A stretch of 64,000 nucleotides of DNA from Akkermansia sp. (GCA_017555205.1 JAFZGW010000008.1:1-64000); one strand, 5' to 3'. Shown: positions 34,472-44,054, counted from the first letter of the stretch. Made by a program: numbers and translations. The notes: generated by a model from the sequence alone, not told the origin.

Positions 34472-35038
34472 ATGGACGAAGAAACACTCTTGCTCGAAGT
34501 AGAGACCTCCATGGAGGAAGCTCTCGAGAATATGTTGACAAAGTTTGCCGGTGTACGTACCGGTAAGGCTTCCCCCTCCTTGGTGGATAACATGGACATC
34601 TTTGTTGCCTCTTACGGCACGAGCATGAAGCTGAAGAGCTTGGCTGTGGTATCGACCCCCGATGCTCGCTCTATTCTCATTCAGCCCTTTGACCCCAGTA
34701 CTCTTAACGACATTAAGAAATCAATCGCTGAGAGTAGCCTGAACATTACTCCCATTATTGATGCTCGTTCTGTGCGTTTGCCCATTCCCGAACTTACAGG
34801 TGAACGTCGTAAAGAGCTTTGCAAACACGTAAAATCGCTCTCCGAAGAAACTCGCGTACGTATTCGTGGTGTTCGCAAAACCGGTATGGATGGTGTCAAG
34901 AAACTTAAGGCTGACAATGTGCTGACTGAGGACGGCGTGCGTCTGGCAGAGGACAAGGTGCAGAAACTGACGGACAAGTATGTAAAGAAAGTGGATGAGC
35001 TTGTCGCTGCCAAGGAAAAAGAAATCATGACTGTTTAA
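34472..35038 (+). CDS. frr: Ribosome recycling factor
   Basis: Splits post-termination ribosomes with EF-G. The 188-aa length and motifs FAGVRTGKASPSLVD, LRSI-type ARSILIQPFDPS, IPELTGERRKEL and VRIRGVRKTG match RRF. It follows pyrH by 33 bases. The start codon is preceded directly by an AT-rich CATAAT, with no SD. Confidence 0.97.
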   Translation: MDEETLLLEVETSMEEALENMLTKFAGVRTGKASPSLVDNMDIFVASYGTSMKLKSLAVVSTPDARSILIQPFDPSTLNDIKKSIAESSLNITPIIDARSVRLPIPELTGERRKELCKHVKSLSEETRVRIRGVRKTGMDGVKKLKADNVLTEDGVRLAEDKVQKLTDKYVKKVDELVAAKEKEIMTV

Positions 35039-35062
35039 TCCCCCGAAATCTTAGTATATAAT

Positions 35063-35383
35063 ATGAGTACTAATCCTTCAAATGTACTGGCCCAGGGTAT
35101 TGAAATTATCGGTACCATTACTTTCCACAATGACATGCACATTGATGGCAAGATTGAGGGCGAAATTACCTCTGAATCCGGCAAGGTGACTATTGGTGAG
35201 CTGGCAGATATCAAAGGCGATATCAAGGCCGGTGAAGTTCATATTCACGGTCGCGTTGACGGCAACGTAAACAGTGGCCGTTGTCACCTCAATGAGAGTG
35301 CTGTTGTGAACGGCGATATCACGACATCTGTGCTTTCCATGGTTGAGGGTGCCCGTCTTTCCGGTCGCGCTCAAATCGGTTAA
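35063..35383 (+). CDS. Bactofilin
   Basis: Small cytoskeletal beta-helix protein of 106 aa. It follows the bactofilin pattern: GIEIIGTITFHNDMHIDGKI near the N-terminus, GEITSESGKVTIG, then repeated turns ending in G (IKGDIKAGEVHIHGRVDGNV). Bactofilins polymerise under the membrane and help cell shape or envelope organisation. It is 24 bases after frr; TATAAT abuts the ATG directly. A terminator follows, closing the unit. Confidence 0.92.
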   Translation: MSTNPSNVLAQGIEIIGTITFHNDMHIDGKIEGEITSESGKVTIGELADIKGDIKAGEVHIHGRVDGNVNSGRCHLNESAVVNGDITTSVLSMVEGARLSGRAQIG

Positions 35384-35410
35384 GCCGGAGAATCGGAATA
35401 TTTGATAAAA

Positions 35411-35455
35411 AGCGCAGTAGGTCCCGGCGGCTTACTGCGCTGATTGTTTTATTTT
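35411..35455 (+). terminator. Terminator of pyrH-frr-bactofilin
   Basis: Nine-base stem AGCGCAGTA/TACTGCGCT (35411-35419/35433-35441) followed by GATTGTTTTATTTT. Confidence 0.8.
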
Positions 35456-35480
35456 ATGGTGCATGTATTTGGTGTTGATA

Positions 35481-36203
35481 ATGAAAATTATATATAGCAT
35501 TTACTCTTGTCTTGTTTTGCTTTTGTTTGCCGGTTGTTCTGTGCATTCGACAATGAACGGTGGGTGGGTGCCGCTGACTTTGCCGGAAGATTTTTGTTAT
35601 CTGGATACTGTTGCACCGGAAGTTCGCGTGGATTTAAAGTATAACGGGTATGATAATTTTGTGGGGCGCCCCATTGCCGGATATAGCGGAACCCGAGCTA
35701 TATTGCGGAAAGATACAGCAGCGGCTATAAAGCGAGCTTCGGACCTGCTTGCAAAGGAGGGGTTAGGCTTGCTCGTGTGGGATGCCTATCGCCCAACTTG
35801 CGCCATGGTAGATTTTCGGCGCTGGTCTCGAACGGACGATGAACGTATGAAAGCCCGTTTTTATCCCAATATCAGTAAACAAGGGATATACGACGGTAAG
35901 TATATTGGTGATATCTCTGAGCATAGTTGGGGGGTGGCTGTAGATGTAACCCTTGTGGATTTGCAAACCGGGCTCGAGCTCGATATGGGGGGACACCATG
36001 ATTTTTTGGATGTTACCTCATATACCTCATCTTCGCGCATTACGCCGACCCAGTTAGCTAATCGCTTAAAGCTGCGAAAGGTCATGACTGCTGTGGGGAT
36101 GCGGAACTACAGCCGCGAATGGTGGCATTACTTTCTGGCTGAGCGAGGCACGGTTTTTACATATAACTTTGAAGTTAGAGATGATTTGAAGCCTGCTCCT
36201 TAA
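35481..36203 (+). CDS. D-alanyl-D-alanine dipeptidase lipoprotein (VanX/DdpX type)
   Basis: Zinc peptidase of the M15 family that cleaves D-Ala-D-Ala, 240 aa. Lipobox LLFAGC at about residues 15-20 makes it a lipoprotein. Active-site pieces are visible: VWDAYRP, the zinc site SEHSWGVAVDVTL, and the EWWHY with catalytic Glu and zinc His. In an intrinsic setting such enzymes recycle wall peptides; the gene is not beside vanH/vanA, so no resistance role is implied. Start chosen to give the signal sequence MKIIYSIYS. Confidence 0.9.
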   Translation: MKIIYSIYSCLVLLLFAGCSVHSTMNGGWVPLTLPEDFCYLDTVAPEVRVDLKYNGYDNFVGRPIAGYSGTRAILRKDTAAAIKRASDLLAKEGLGLLVWDAYRPTCAMVDFRRWSRTDDERMKARFYPNISKQGIYDGKYIGDISEHSWGVAVDVTLVDLQTGLELDMGGHHDFLDVTSYTSSSRITPTQLANRLKLRKVMTAVGMRNYSREWWHYFLAERGTVFTYNFEVRDDLKPAP

Positions 36204-36230
36204 AAAATCGGATGAAGACAATATATAGAC

Positions 36231-36259
36231 TTGTCATCGACTATAAAATCCCATATAAT
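36231..36259 (+). promoter_or_regulatory. Promoter of the exbB-led operon
   Basis: TTGTCA (36231-36236), exactly 17 bp, TATAAT (36254-36259). The first ATG on the transcript, 36272, is 12 bases on, so the leader is only about six bases. It rules out an upstream in-frame ATG at 36212. Confidence 0.88.
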
Positions 36260-36271
36260 CAACTCAAAGTT

Positions 36272-37030
36272 ATGCATACAATGTTTATTCTCGCACAGGC
36301 GGCAAAGACAGCAGAATCCGCCACCGGTTTCGAACTGTCGGAGATTTTTGAGAAGGGTGGTCCCTTAATGTACGTTTTGGTAGGGCTGTCGTTTGTTGCA
36401 TTCATGGTTGTATTGATGTGTTTGTGGACCACTCGAAGTTCTGCTGTTATGCCCCGAGATAACGTCATAACCATGGAATCATATATCCGCAACAAAAACT
36501 ATGGCGGCTTGCTTAAGCACTGCGAAGGTAATGGTTCCAGCTTTGCCAGAACTGTGCACGTAATTATTCAATTTATGCAGCGCAACAACCGCGCCGGTAT
36601 GGACGCCGTTCGCGAAGTCGCAACCGCCGAAGCTACTCGACAGGCTAACATTCTTACCCGTCAGATTAACTGGCTTTCCGATATCGGTTCTCTCGCTCCC
36701 ATGGTCGGTTTGCTTGGTACGGTGCTGGGCATGATGGCCACTTTCTGGGAAATGTCTCAGGGTAATTTCGAAGGTGTGAAGCAGATGCAGATGGCCAGCG
36801 GTATCTCCGAGGCTATGATAACCACCGCCGGCGGTCTCTTCCTGGCTATTCCCTGCATGTTGGCCTATGCTGTGTTCCGTAACCGTATTCAGAAACACAT
36901 TGCGGATATGGAAGCTGCCGTAACTCACATACTTTCGGTTTTGGCTGTTCAGGCTGACCGAGAGCAGCGTATGGTTAACGTTCCGCAGAGGATGACCCGT
37001 GCTGAGCAGATTGATGATGATGACTTTTAA
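36272..37030 (+). CDS. exbB: MotA/TolQ/ExbB proton channel protein
   Basis: Inner-membrane proton-channel subunit that powers outer-membrane processes with ExbD. The 252-aa protein has a membrane helix at about residues 33-52, then two helices in the conserved C-terminal region: the stretch IGSLAPMVGLLGTVLGMMA and TTAGGLFLAIPCMLAYAVF are the ExbB/TolQ signatures. ExbD follows 18 bases later. ATG 36281 nine bases further is an alternative start. No TonB is in the window. Confidence 0.92.
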   Translation: MHTMFILAQAAKTAESATGFELSEIFEKGGPLMYVLVGLSFVAFMVVLMCLWTTRSSAVMPRDNVITMESYIRNKNYGGLLKHCEGNGSSFARTVHVIIQFMQRNNRAGMDAVREVATAEATRQANILTRQINWLSDIGSLAPMVGLLGTVLGMMATFWEMSQGNFEGVKQMQMASGISEAMITTAGGLFLAIPCMLAYAVFRNRIQKHIADMEAAVTHILSVLAVQADREQRMVNVPQRMTRAEQIDDDDF

Positions 37031-37048
37031 TCTCACCTGAGTTTTTTC

Positions 37049-37483
37049 ATGAAAATCAATGCTAAAATTCCTGAGCCGATTGGTTTTCAGCTGGCACCCA
37101 TGTTGGATGTAGTGTTCCTGCTGTTAATCTTCTTTGTCGTGACTCAGAAGTTTATTCTCAACGAGCAGGATTTAAAGGTAAGAGTACCCACGGCCATTCA
37201 AACGACGCCGGAGGATTCGCGTGCGATTGATGAAATGATTATCAACGCCCGCGAGGAAGAAGACGGAACACTGGTTGTCACTATTGACCGTACCGTTTTT
37301 TCGCTTGAAGAGTTGGAGGCTAAGTTGCGCCGACAGGTGCGACTGAATGCCAATCAGCCCGTTCGAATTCGAGGGGATGCCGAGATGCGCTGGCAAAAGG
37401 TTGCAGATGTGATTTCAACCTGTACTAAGGCCGGTGTATATAATGTGAGCTTTTCAAAACAGATGCCCCAGACCTCCGAGTAA
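37049..37483 (+). CDS. exbD: Biopolymer transport protein ExbD/TolR
   Basis: Partner of the ExbB channel, 144 aa. One N-terminal membrane helix (residues about 16-32) carries the conserved motor Asp in PMLDVVFLLLIFFVV. The rest is a periplasmic domain with VTIDRTVF and VRIRGDAEMRWQKVADVI, typical of ExbD. Follows exbB by 18 bases and precedes the TPR gene by 76. Confidence 0.93.
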   Translation: MKINAKIPEPIGFQLAPMLDVVFLLLIFFVVTQKFILNEQDLKVRVPTAIQTTPEDSRAIDEMIINAREEEDGTLVVTIDRTVFSLEELEAKLRRQVRLNANQPVRIRGDAEMRWQKVADVISTCTKAGVYNVSFSKQMPQTSE

Positions 37484-37559
37484 CGGAGCGGGGCATCTGC
37501 CCTTAATGATTTAACACTGAGTCTCTGCTGATTGTGGCAGTTATTCGCAGAAAATTGAA

Positions 37560-40055
37560 ATGTATATGATGAACGTTAAAAGTATATTCAGCGTGCTTGT
37601 TCCCATTTGCATGTTGCCTGTTTCGCCGGTGGCTGCACAGCAGGCGGAAGATGAAGAAGCCTTGCAATCCAACCCCGAGACGGATAGGTATGATATTGCT
37701 GAAAGCCTGTATTTGCAGGCAAGGCAGGGTGGATTAGATGATCAATCCCGACGTATGGGATTGGCCAGTGCTGCTGAGTTGTTTGGCCGTTTTGTGAAAG
37801 ATTTTCCGAACTCTCCCAACGCTATAAAGGCTCAATACAGGCAGGCAATCTGTCTGGAAGAAAGCGGAAATCGCGCTGCGGCAGATGCTGTGCTTGAGAA
37901 GGTTGCCGGTCGACAGAATGGCGGCGAGTTTGCTGCTGCTGCTGCATACAAGTTGGCAACTCAGGCCGCCGGCCGCAATTTGTGGGAAACCGCCCGAAAT
38001 TATTATCTGATTACCGCTCGAGAATCTCAGAACGATAACCTGCGCAATGATGCTAATTTCCGCTTAGCTCGTGCACATCAGCAACTCGGGCAGAAGAAGG
38101 AGGCCGAAGAGCTTTTTGCTGCATTGGTCGACACCCCCGGCATAAGCGAGAGTCTGGGCAATATGTCACTTTTTGCGCTGGCTCAAATGAAGACTGAGGA
38201 TGCTCAATATGATAAGGCTTACTCCTGCTTTACTCGCTTGTTGGAAAAGAAAAATGTAGACCAGGGAATTCGCGCAACTGCCACTTTGCAGGCTGCTCGC
38301 TTGGCCTCCAAGCTTGGGAAAACCGCTGAGTCCGGCGCTTATTATTCTGAAATATTGCGTATGCCCGGTATGGAAAAGTATGCCGGAGAAGCGCAGATGG
38401 ACAAACTGCTCAGCCTTTACAGAGAGAAGAATTACCCTGCAGTTGTTCAGGCCGTATCCGGAAAATATGCTGTATTGGACGACCCGGAAAAAGAATCTCG
38501 TCGCGCTCTTATAGTCGGGCAGTCATATATGGAGTTAAAGGAGTTTGAGAATGCTGCAAGGTGGTTTGAGGTAGCGGAACTGGCCGTGCCTAAGACTGCG
38601 TTTGCTGCTGATGCCGCTTACCGGCGTCTGATATGCCTTCAGCAGCTCAGAAATCCGAACTTCATGATACATGCCCAGAAGTTTCTTGCTGCATACGCTG
38701 TAGCCGGTCAGAGCACTGCTGCTTTACCCTGTGTCGATTTGGTGCGTTTGATGTATGCAAATAAGTTGTTGCTCTCAAATGCACAAGAGGCATCTCGACA
38801 GCTCGAAGCTATCAATTACGATAACCTTTCGAGCCTACCCGAAAGTAGCCGTGCAGAAATCATGTACAAGAGAGCATGGTGCGCCTCAAAAAATGACAAT
38901 GGTGCGCTGCTCGCTCTCGAAGTACTCAATTCCTACATCAAGACATATCCCAATGATGAGCACATGGCAGATGCTCTCGCCCTGCGAGGAACGTGCTACA
39001 TGCGTGAGAATAACTTAACAGCGGCTATGGCGGATTTTGAAAAAGTGGTCAAGGAATATCCGACCTCCGCTTCTGCGCCGTTGAGTATGCAGAAAGCCGC
39101 CCAGGTAGCGAATGAAAGAAAAGACATCGCTACCATGATTCACTATTATGAATTGCTCATTAACACTAAAAATGTAGCGATAAAACCCTCCGCCTTAGCT
39201 GAGGCTCACTATCAGATTGCGCGTGCGAAGGCAGAGCGCGCACCCGCTGAAGCTATTCCTCATTTTGAGGCTGCTCGTTCTATTAATCCCAATAGTTACA
39301 CGGCCTCGGTCGACTTGTGTCTGGTGCAGTGTTACTTTAGACTTGAGGATGCCGAAAAGCTTCGAGATGCACTTAAAACGCTGGAAAGAAACAATGTTGA
39401 AACGTATCGAGCATTGCCGCCCGACATCCCCCTGTGGTGTGGTTGGAAGTGTTTCCAGAACAAGAAGTATTTAGATGCTGAAAAATATCTCTCGGATGCC
39501 GTTGGCCGTTCTCCTCGTGAGACATACAAGGACGCTGAGGGTAAGCCTCGCGAACGTGCTGCCGTGCAACCGCTGGTGTGGAAAACGCTGGCTCGCACCC
39601 GTTTGGAGCTGCGCCAGTTTGAGAGCGGACTTGAAGCCGCTGAGCACTACGTCAGTATGGAGCAGCAGCCCTACCGAAAAGCGGAAGGCATGCGCGACAA
39701 GGCTCAGCTGCTTATTGGCCTGAGGCGCACTGCGGAGGCGCGCAAACTGTGTGAGGATGCTATTGCCATGGGTATTGACGGTCCAATTAAATCCTCGACC
39801 TTCCTGACGTTGGGGGATTCCTATTTTGCCGAGCGCAATTTTGCGGAAGCCGCGAAGTACTACGGAAGAACGGCCAACGTGGTGAGCGATGCCGAACTTA
39901 AGCCGCTGGGCTTATATAAAGTTGCGTATGCTTTGCGTAGTTGCGAACGCGCAGGCGAAGCAGCTCATTATGAAGAGGCTCTCAAAAAAGAGTTTCCCAA
40001 TTGGCTGGCTGACCCGAATACTGCCATCTTTATGAAGATGCACGAACAAAAGTAA
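37560..40055 (+). CDS. Exported TPR-repeat protein
   Basis: An 831-aa protein with a signal peptide ending near PVAAQ (residues about 20-25) and tetratricopeptide repeats through most of its length. Examples are LYLQARQ...AAELFGRFVKDFPNSPNA, EAEELFAALVDTP and AMADFEKVVKEYPTSASAP. The repeats suggest a periplasmic scaffold. It sits between ExbD and a penicillin-binding protein, so it may link the proton-motive-force motor to wall or envelope work; that is inference. ATGs at 37566 and 37569 are alternative starts. Confidence 0.82.
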   Translation: MYMMNVKSIFSVLVPICMLPVSPVAAQQAEDEEALQSNPETDRYDIAESLYLQARQGGLDDQSRRMGLASAAELFGRFVKDFPNSPNAIKAQYRQAICLEESGNRAAADAVLEKVAGRQNGGEFAAAAAYKLATQAAGRNLWETARNYYLITARESQNDNLRNDANFRLARAHQQLGQKKEAEELFAALVDTPGISESLGNMSLFALAQMKTEDAQYDKAYSCFTRLLEKKNVDQGIRATATLQAARLASKLGKTAESGAYYSEILRMPGMEKYAGEAQMDKLLSLYREKNYPAVVQAVSGKYAVLDDPEKESRRALIVGQSYMELKEFENAARWFEVAELAVPKTAFAADAAYRRLICLQQLRNPNFMIHAQKFLAAYAVAGQSTAALPCVDLVRLMYANKLLLSNAQEASRQLEAINYDNLSSLPESSRAEIMYKRAWCASKNDNGALLALEVLNSYIKTYPNDEHMADALALRGTCYMRENNLTAAMADFEKVVKEYPTSASAPLSMQKAAQVANERKDIATMIHYYELLINTKNVAIKPSALAEAHYQIARAKAERAPAEAIPHFEAARSINPNSYTASVDLCLVQCYFRLEDAEKLRDALKTLERNNVETYRALPPDIPLWCGWKCFQNKKYLDAEKYLSDAVGRSPRETYKDAEGKPRERAAVQPLVWKTLARTRLELRQFESGLEAAEHYVSMEQQPYRKAEGMRDKAQLLIGLRRTAEARKLCEDAIAMGIDGPIKSSTFLTLGDSYFAERNFAEAAKYYGRTANVVSDAELKPLGLYKVAYALRSCERAGEAAHYEEALKKEFPNWLADPNTAIFMKMHEQK

Positions 40056-40069
40056 CGGCACTCTCAGAT

Positions 40070-41959
40070 ATGTATTACTCTCGGGGAGAAAATCGCCGCA
40101 AGCGCTGGTACAGATTATTGAGCATAGGGCAGAAAAAGCTGCTGGCTATAGCAGTATTGCTTTTCTTTTGCTTCATGGTTCTGTTGTCTGTCATCATAAC
40201 CTATCACTTCAGAGCTCAGCAGTATGACATTAAGCGAGTTGGTTATAATAACAACGAAAGCATGTTGTATGACTGCGATAACAAGCCCTTAGCTTCACTC
40301 TCCGGAGATTCTCTCTTTGTGGCTCAGTGGCAGGAATTACCGTCGCACCTTATCAATGCTTTCGTTGCCAGAGAAGATGAATCATTTTTTCAACACGGCG
40401 GAGTGGTATATACCTCAGTAATCCGCTCATTGATAAAAAATGTTCTCTCGCTCAGCTATGAGCAAGGTGCATCCACCATTACCATGCAGCTTACTCGCAA
40501 TGTATATGAGTTGAGCGATAAGACCTTGGATCGTAAAATCCTCGAAGCCATGATTGCTCAACAAATTGAAGAGCATTATGATAAGCAGACCATTCTATTA
40601 CAATACCTCAATAGAATATATTTTGGGCAGGGGTGCTATGGGGTGGCTGCTGCAGCCAATCGCTATTTCGGGAAGGCCGTATCGGAGCTTAATCTTGTGG
40701 AGTGCGCCACTCTTGCCGGCTTAGTGCGCGCGCCATCGCTTTGCAACCCCGTTACTGATATGAAAAATGCCATGGGGGTGAAAAGGGAAACTCTTTCACG
40801 AATGTTAGCCTTGGGTTATATCTCGCAAGAGGAGCACGACAATGCCGTTGCCGAGCGCATTGTGCTGTCTGATAGCAAGGGCTCGTCTGTCCCTGTGCTT
40901 TCGTACCCCTCCATGAGGGCTCAACAGGAACTGGAGGAATTGCGAGATGATTTGGGAGAGCATGTCGGGGGAATTGCTGCCGTTAGCAACCTACAACTTG
41001 AGTTGCAAAAACAAGTCGAACTTGCTGCCGAAACTGCACTGGTGGCCGTAGAAAAACCAGGCAATATACCTGATTCTTGGCTGCCTTTCCTGAATGCAAA
41101 CCGCGAAGCCGCCGAGCGTCAGCGCCGATATTATGATGAAAAAGTAAAAAGACCGGCAGAGATGAAGGTGCGCGGCACAGATAATGAAATGGCTCATGTG
41201 CTACAGTGCTGTGTGTTGGTCGTGGATTCTCGGCGTAATAACAAAGGTCGTGTGTTAGCCATGGTTTCTGGTCGTAGTGCCGTGGATGGTCGAAATCGTT
41301 GGGAGGAAATGAGTATGCCCGGCAAAGCAATATCTCCGTTCCTATATCAATGTGCATGTTTGCCCGGTGGCGGCGAAACTCACATCGTGGCTCGCAATGC
41401 CGAAGTAACCGGTCGAAAACTCGGGTATGATGTTGTGAGCTCGGCCTATAAGAAATTGGGCTTAGGAATTAAATTGCCTAATAAGGAAAATGCAGATGCT
41501 CTCTACAGGGGCGAGTTCTTCATGAAACGCATAGACCTTGCCCGAATTCTTTTCGATATACAGAACGAAGGTCGCAATTATAAATTTAGCCTTCTGAGCC
41601 GTGTCTGGAGTCGTGGTGGTTCACTACTCTATACCTTCCAACCCGAGGTTTCCGGTGAGTATATACGCCGAGAAGGTGCCGGTGTGGTATCCAAAATAGC
41701 TCCGTTTATTGTCGAACAGGGCAAGCCGATTGTACTCAATGAAAATCTGCCCTCAGGCGGTGGCTGTATGTGCATGGTCTTTAACAACAATGGAGTTGCC
41801 GTTTTTGTGTGGATAGGGTTTGATGACCCGGCAGATATGCCGGACAGTAGTAAAATGGCTGAGCTGATAAAGAGAGCTTCCTATTGTCTTGCAAGTGAAA
41901 TTCATTCGGCTGCAAGGGCTGCACTGAAGGAAAGAAGTGATAAGTTAAAGAAACAATGA
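40070..41959 (+). CDS. Penicillin-binding protein with GT51 domain and degenerate transpeptidase domain
   Basis: Membrane-anchored peptidoglycan polymerase, 629 aa. A helix at about residues 24-47 is followed by the GT51 glycosyltransferase: catalytic Glu in REDESFFQHGG (about 102) and QGASTITMQLTRN, then RIYFGQGCYG. The C-terminal half has the fold of a transpeptidase domain but lacks its motifs. Where class A proteins read PGSAFKPF, this reads PGKAISPF (K419, S422), and the KTG region reads PSGGG. It is therefore probably a monofunctional glycan polymerase. The stop overlaps the next gene by four bases. Confidence 0.9.
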   Translation: MYYSRGENRRKRWYRLLSIGQKKLLAIAVLLFFCFMVLLSVIITYHFRAQQYDIKRVGYNNNESMLYDCDNKPLASLSGDSLFVAQWQELPSHLINAFVAREDESFFQHGGVVYTSVIRSLIKNVLSLSYEQGASTITMQLTRNVYELSDKTLDRKILEAMIAQQIEEHYDKQTILLQYLNRIYFGQGCYGVAAAANRYFGKAVSELNLVECATLAGLVRAPSLCNPVTDMKNAMGVKRETLSRMLALGYISQEEHDNAVAERIVLSDSKGSSVPVLSYPSMRAQQELEELRDDLGEHVGGIAAVSNLQLELQKQVELAAETALVAVEKPGNIPDSWLPFLNANREAAERQRRYYDEKVKRPAEMKVRGTDNEMAHVLQCCVLVVDSRRNNKGRVLAMVSGRSAVDGRNRWEEMSMPGKAISPFLYQCACLPGGGETHIVARNAEVTGRKLGYDVVSSAYKKLGLGIKLPNKENADALYRGEFFMKRIDLARILFDIQNEGRNYKFSLLSRVWSRGGSLLYTFQPEVSGEYIRREGAGVVSKIAPFIVEQGKPIVLNENLPSGGGCMCMVFNNNGVAVFVWIGFDDPADMPDSSKMAELIKRASYCLASEIHSAARAALKERSDKLKKQ

Positions 41960-42735
41960 TTGAGGATTTTACACCCCAGCTCAAAGCCGCCGTCGCTGCT
42001 GCGCGTGTAGCCGGTGATTTTCTCAAAGCTCGATTCTCTGAGATTAAGCTGGTTAATGTTGAGTTGCCGCACGATATTAAATTGCAGCTCGATAAAGATA
42101 CCCAGCAACTTATCACCCAAAGTCTATTCGCGCATTATCCCCACTATTCCGTGTTGGGAGAGGAAGGCGAGAGCGGCGATATGGGGGCTGATTACTTGTG
42201 GATTATTGACCCTATAGATGGCACCGTCAATTATTTTTACGGTATCCCCATCTTTTGTGTGAGCATCGCGCTACAGGTGCGGGGCAAGATTGTGCTGGGC
42301 TGTGTGTATGACCCCATGCAAGATGAGTGTTTTACTGCGATAGCCGGCGGGGTCGCAAGCCTGAATGGTTTGCCCATACAGGTATCTGCTCGCAAACGTA
42401 TGGCCGAGGCCGTTGTATTTGTAGGGCACGGTGCACACGATGGCTCCGGTGAGGAGGGGGTGCGGCGATTTGCCCACATTTCTTCACAGGTGCGCAAGAT
42501 TCGCATCTTAGGCTCGGCGGCGTTAACCCTGTGCTATATAGCGGCAGCTCGTTTCGATGCCTACATTGAGAACCGAATCAACTTGTGGGATTTTGCTGCT
42601 GCCCGGGTGATACTGGAGAGCGCGGGTGGACAACTGGAATATACACCTGACAGCGCCGCCGGCCATAGCGGTGCCGTTATTGCTTGGAATGGGCTCTTGC
42701 CTATTCATGCTGCTCTGAAAATGCCCTCTAAGTAA
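41956..42735 (+). CDS. Inositol-monophosphatase-family phosphatase
   Basis: Mg-dependent, Li-sensitive-type phosphatase of 259 aa. The metal-binding set is GEEGES, WIIDPIDGTVNY (residues about 77-88) and the late WDFAAARVILESAGG. Such enzymes dephosphorylate inositol phosphate, PAP or fructose-bisphosphate. Start overlaps the penicillin-binding protein stop (ATGA), so it is part of the operon. Exact substrate not identifiable. Confidence 0.9.
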   Translation: MIEDFTPQLKAAVAAARVAGDFLKARFSEIKLVNVELPHDIKLQLDKDTQQLITQSLFAHYPHYSVLGEEGESGDMGADYLWIIDPIDGTVNYFYGIPIFCVSIALQVRGKIVLGCVYDPMQDECFTAIAGGVASLNGLPIQVSARKRMAEAVVFVGHGAHDGSGEEGVRRFAHISSQVRKIRILGSAALTLCYIAAARFDAYIENRINLWDFAAARVILESAGGQLEYTPDSAAGHSGAVIAWNGLLPIHAALKMPSK

Positions 42736-42750
42736 AGCTTAAAACTCACT

Positions 42751-44022
42751 ATGTCTGTTGAATCGAAGAAAAACAAACGCAATTCTTCTTCTACCCCCGC
42801 CAATCCTCGTCGCGTTGCCTGGAACTGTTTGCAGCGTTGGGAGCAGGGCGGAGTATTTGCAGAAACCCTCATAGCACAGTCGGCCACTGCTCTCAGCGCG
42901 CAGAATAGGGCGTTAGTTCAGGCTTTGGTGTTGGGAACATTGCGCAACCTTCGCTGGCTGAGGCACCTGTGCGACGCATTACGCAATGGCCGCTTGGAGA
43001 GCTCGGCACGTTGGCTTATTTTACTTGGCCTGTGCCAGTTATATGTGCTGCATAAACCGAACCACGCTGCGGTGAGTGAAACCGTATCTCTGGCACCGCC
43101 CCGTTTTCGCGGCCTGGTGAATGGCGTGTTGCGTAGTGCGGTGGCCAGACGCGAAGAGTTTGAAGATGAGGTTTCCCGATTGTCGCCGGGGATTCGCTAT
43201 TCGATGCCGGACTGGTTGGTGCAGCGTTGGTGTGCTGAATTTGGTGAGCAGGAGGCGGAAAAGATGCTCGCTTGGAATGTGCAAACCCCGCCTGTGTACG
43301 CTCGCATCAATCCGCTGAATCCGCCGGAAATCGGTGCTGATTGGCAGGCCTTGAGCGATATTCCCGGTTGGTATCGTCTGCCTGCCGGTGGTTTGCCGAT
43401 GGATGACCTTAAGAATGGCCGGATTTATGTGGCTGACCCATCAACTCGCCATAGTGTGCGCTTGTTGGCTCCACAGCCGGGTGAGCGTGTGTTGGATGCT
43501 TGCGCTGCACCCGGTGGTAAATCAGTGGCTATGCTCGGTGCTACACATGGCGATATAGAATTGCTCGCAACGGATGCCGAAGAACACCGTTTGCCACAGC
43601 TGCGCGAAAATCTTCAGCGAGCTGGCGGGCGAAATATAGCTGTACAGCTGCACGATTGGTCCAGCCCGTGCCCGCAGCAGTGGCAGGGGCGCTTCGATGC
43701 CGTTTTGCTCGATGTTCCCTGTAGCAACAGTGGTGTGTTACAGCGTAGAGTAGATGCTCGTTGGCGCTTGCAGCCTAATGAGTTTGAGCGTTTGGCTGAT
43801 TTGCAGCTCCGAATTATCAGCTGTGCTGCTGCTGCTGTACGTCCCGGCGGTCGTTTGGTATATTCGACATGCTCTATTGATAGGCAGGAAGATAGGGCAG
43901 TTGTGGAGGCTTTCTTGTCCACCCACACAGATTTTAGATTGGTTGAGGATTATTTAGCTCTTCCGCACAGGGAACAGGCAGATGGCGCCTATGCTGCTTT
44001 ACTTTTAAAGCAAGAATATTGA
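42751..44022 (+). CDS. rsmB: 16S rRNA m5C967-type methyltransferase
   Basis: NusB-like RNA-binding domain (residues about 12-130, RVAWNCLQRWEQGGVFAETL) followed by an m5C methyltransferase domain. SAM-binding is DACAAPGGKSVAML, the Pro-Cys motif is DVPCSNSGVLQRR and the catalytic Cys is YSTCSI. At 423 aa it fits RsmB (429 in E. coli). Starts 15 bases after the phosphatase gene. Confidence 0.93.
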   Translation: MSVESKKNKRNSSSTPANPRRVAWNCLQRWEQGGVFAETLIAQSATALSAQNRALVQALVLGTLRNLRWLRHLCDALRNGRLESSARWLILLGLCQLYVLHKPNHAAVSETVSLAPPRFRGLVNGVLRSAVARREEFEDEVSRLSPGIRYSMPDWLVQRWCAEFGEQEAEKMLAWNVQTPPVYARINPLNPPEIGADWQALSDIPGWYRLPAGGLPMDDLKNGRIYVADPSTRHSVRLLAPQPGERVLDACAAPGGKSVAMLGATHGDIELLATDAEEHRLPQLRENLQRAGGRNIAVQLHDWSSPCPQQWQGRFDAVLLDVPCSNSGVLQRRVDARWRLQPNEFERLADLQLRIISCAAAAVRPGGRLVYSTCSIDRQEDRAVVEAFLSTHTDFRLVEDYLALPHREQADGAYAALLLKQEY

Positions 44023-44054
44023 TATTTTCTGAAAAAAAAGCTGGAAATCTTCCT

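Noticed and set aside
35481..36203. Dipeptidase as part of a glycopeptide-resistance cluster
   Set aside because: No vanH, vanA or two-component genes lie beside it, and it is a lipoprotein.
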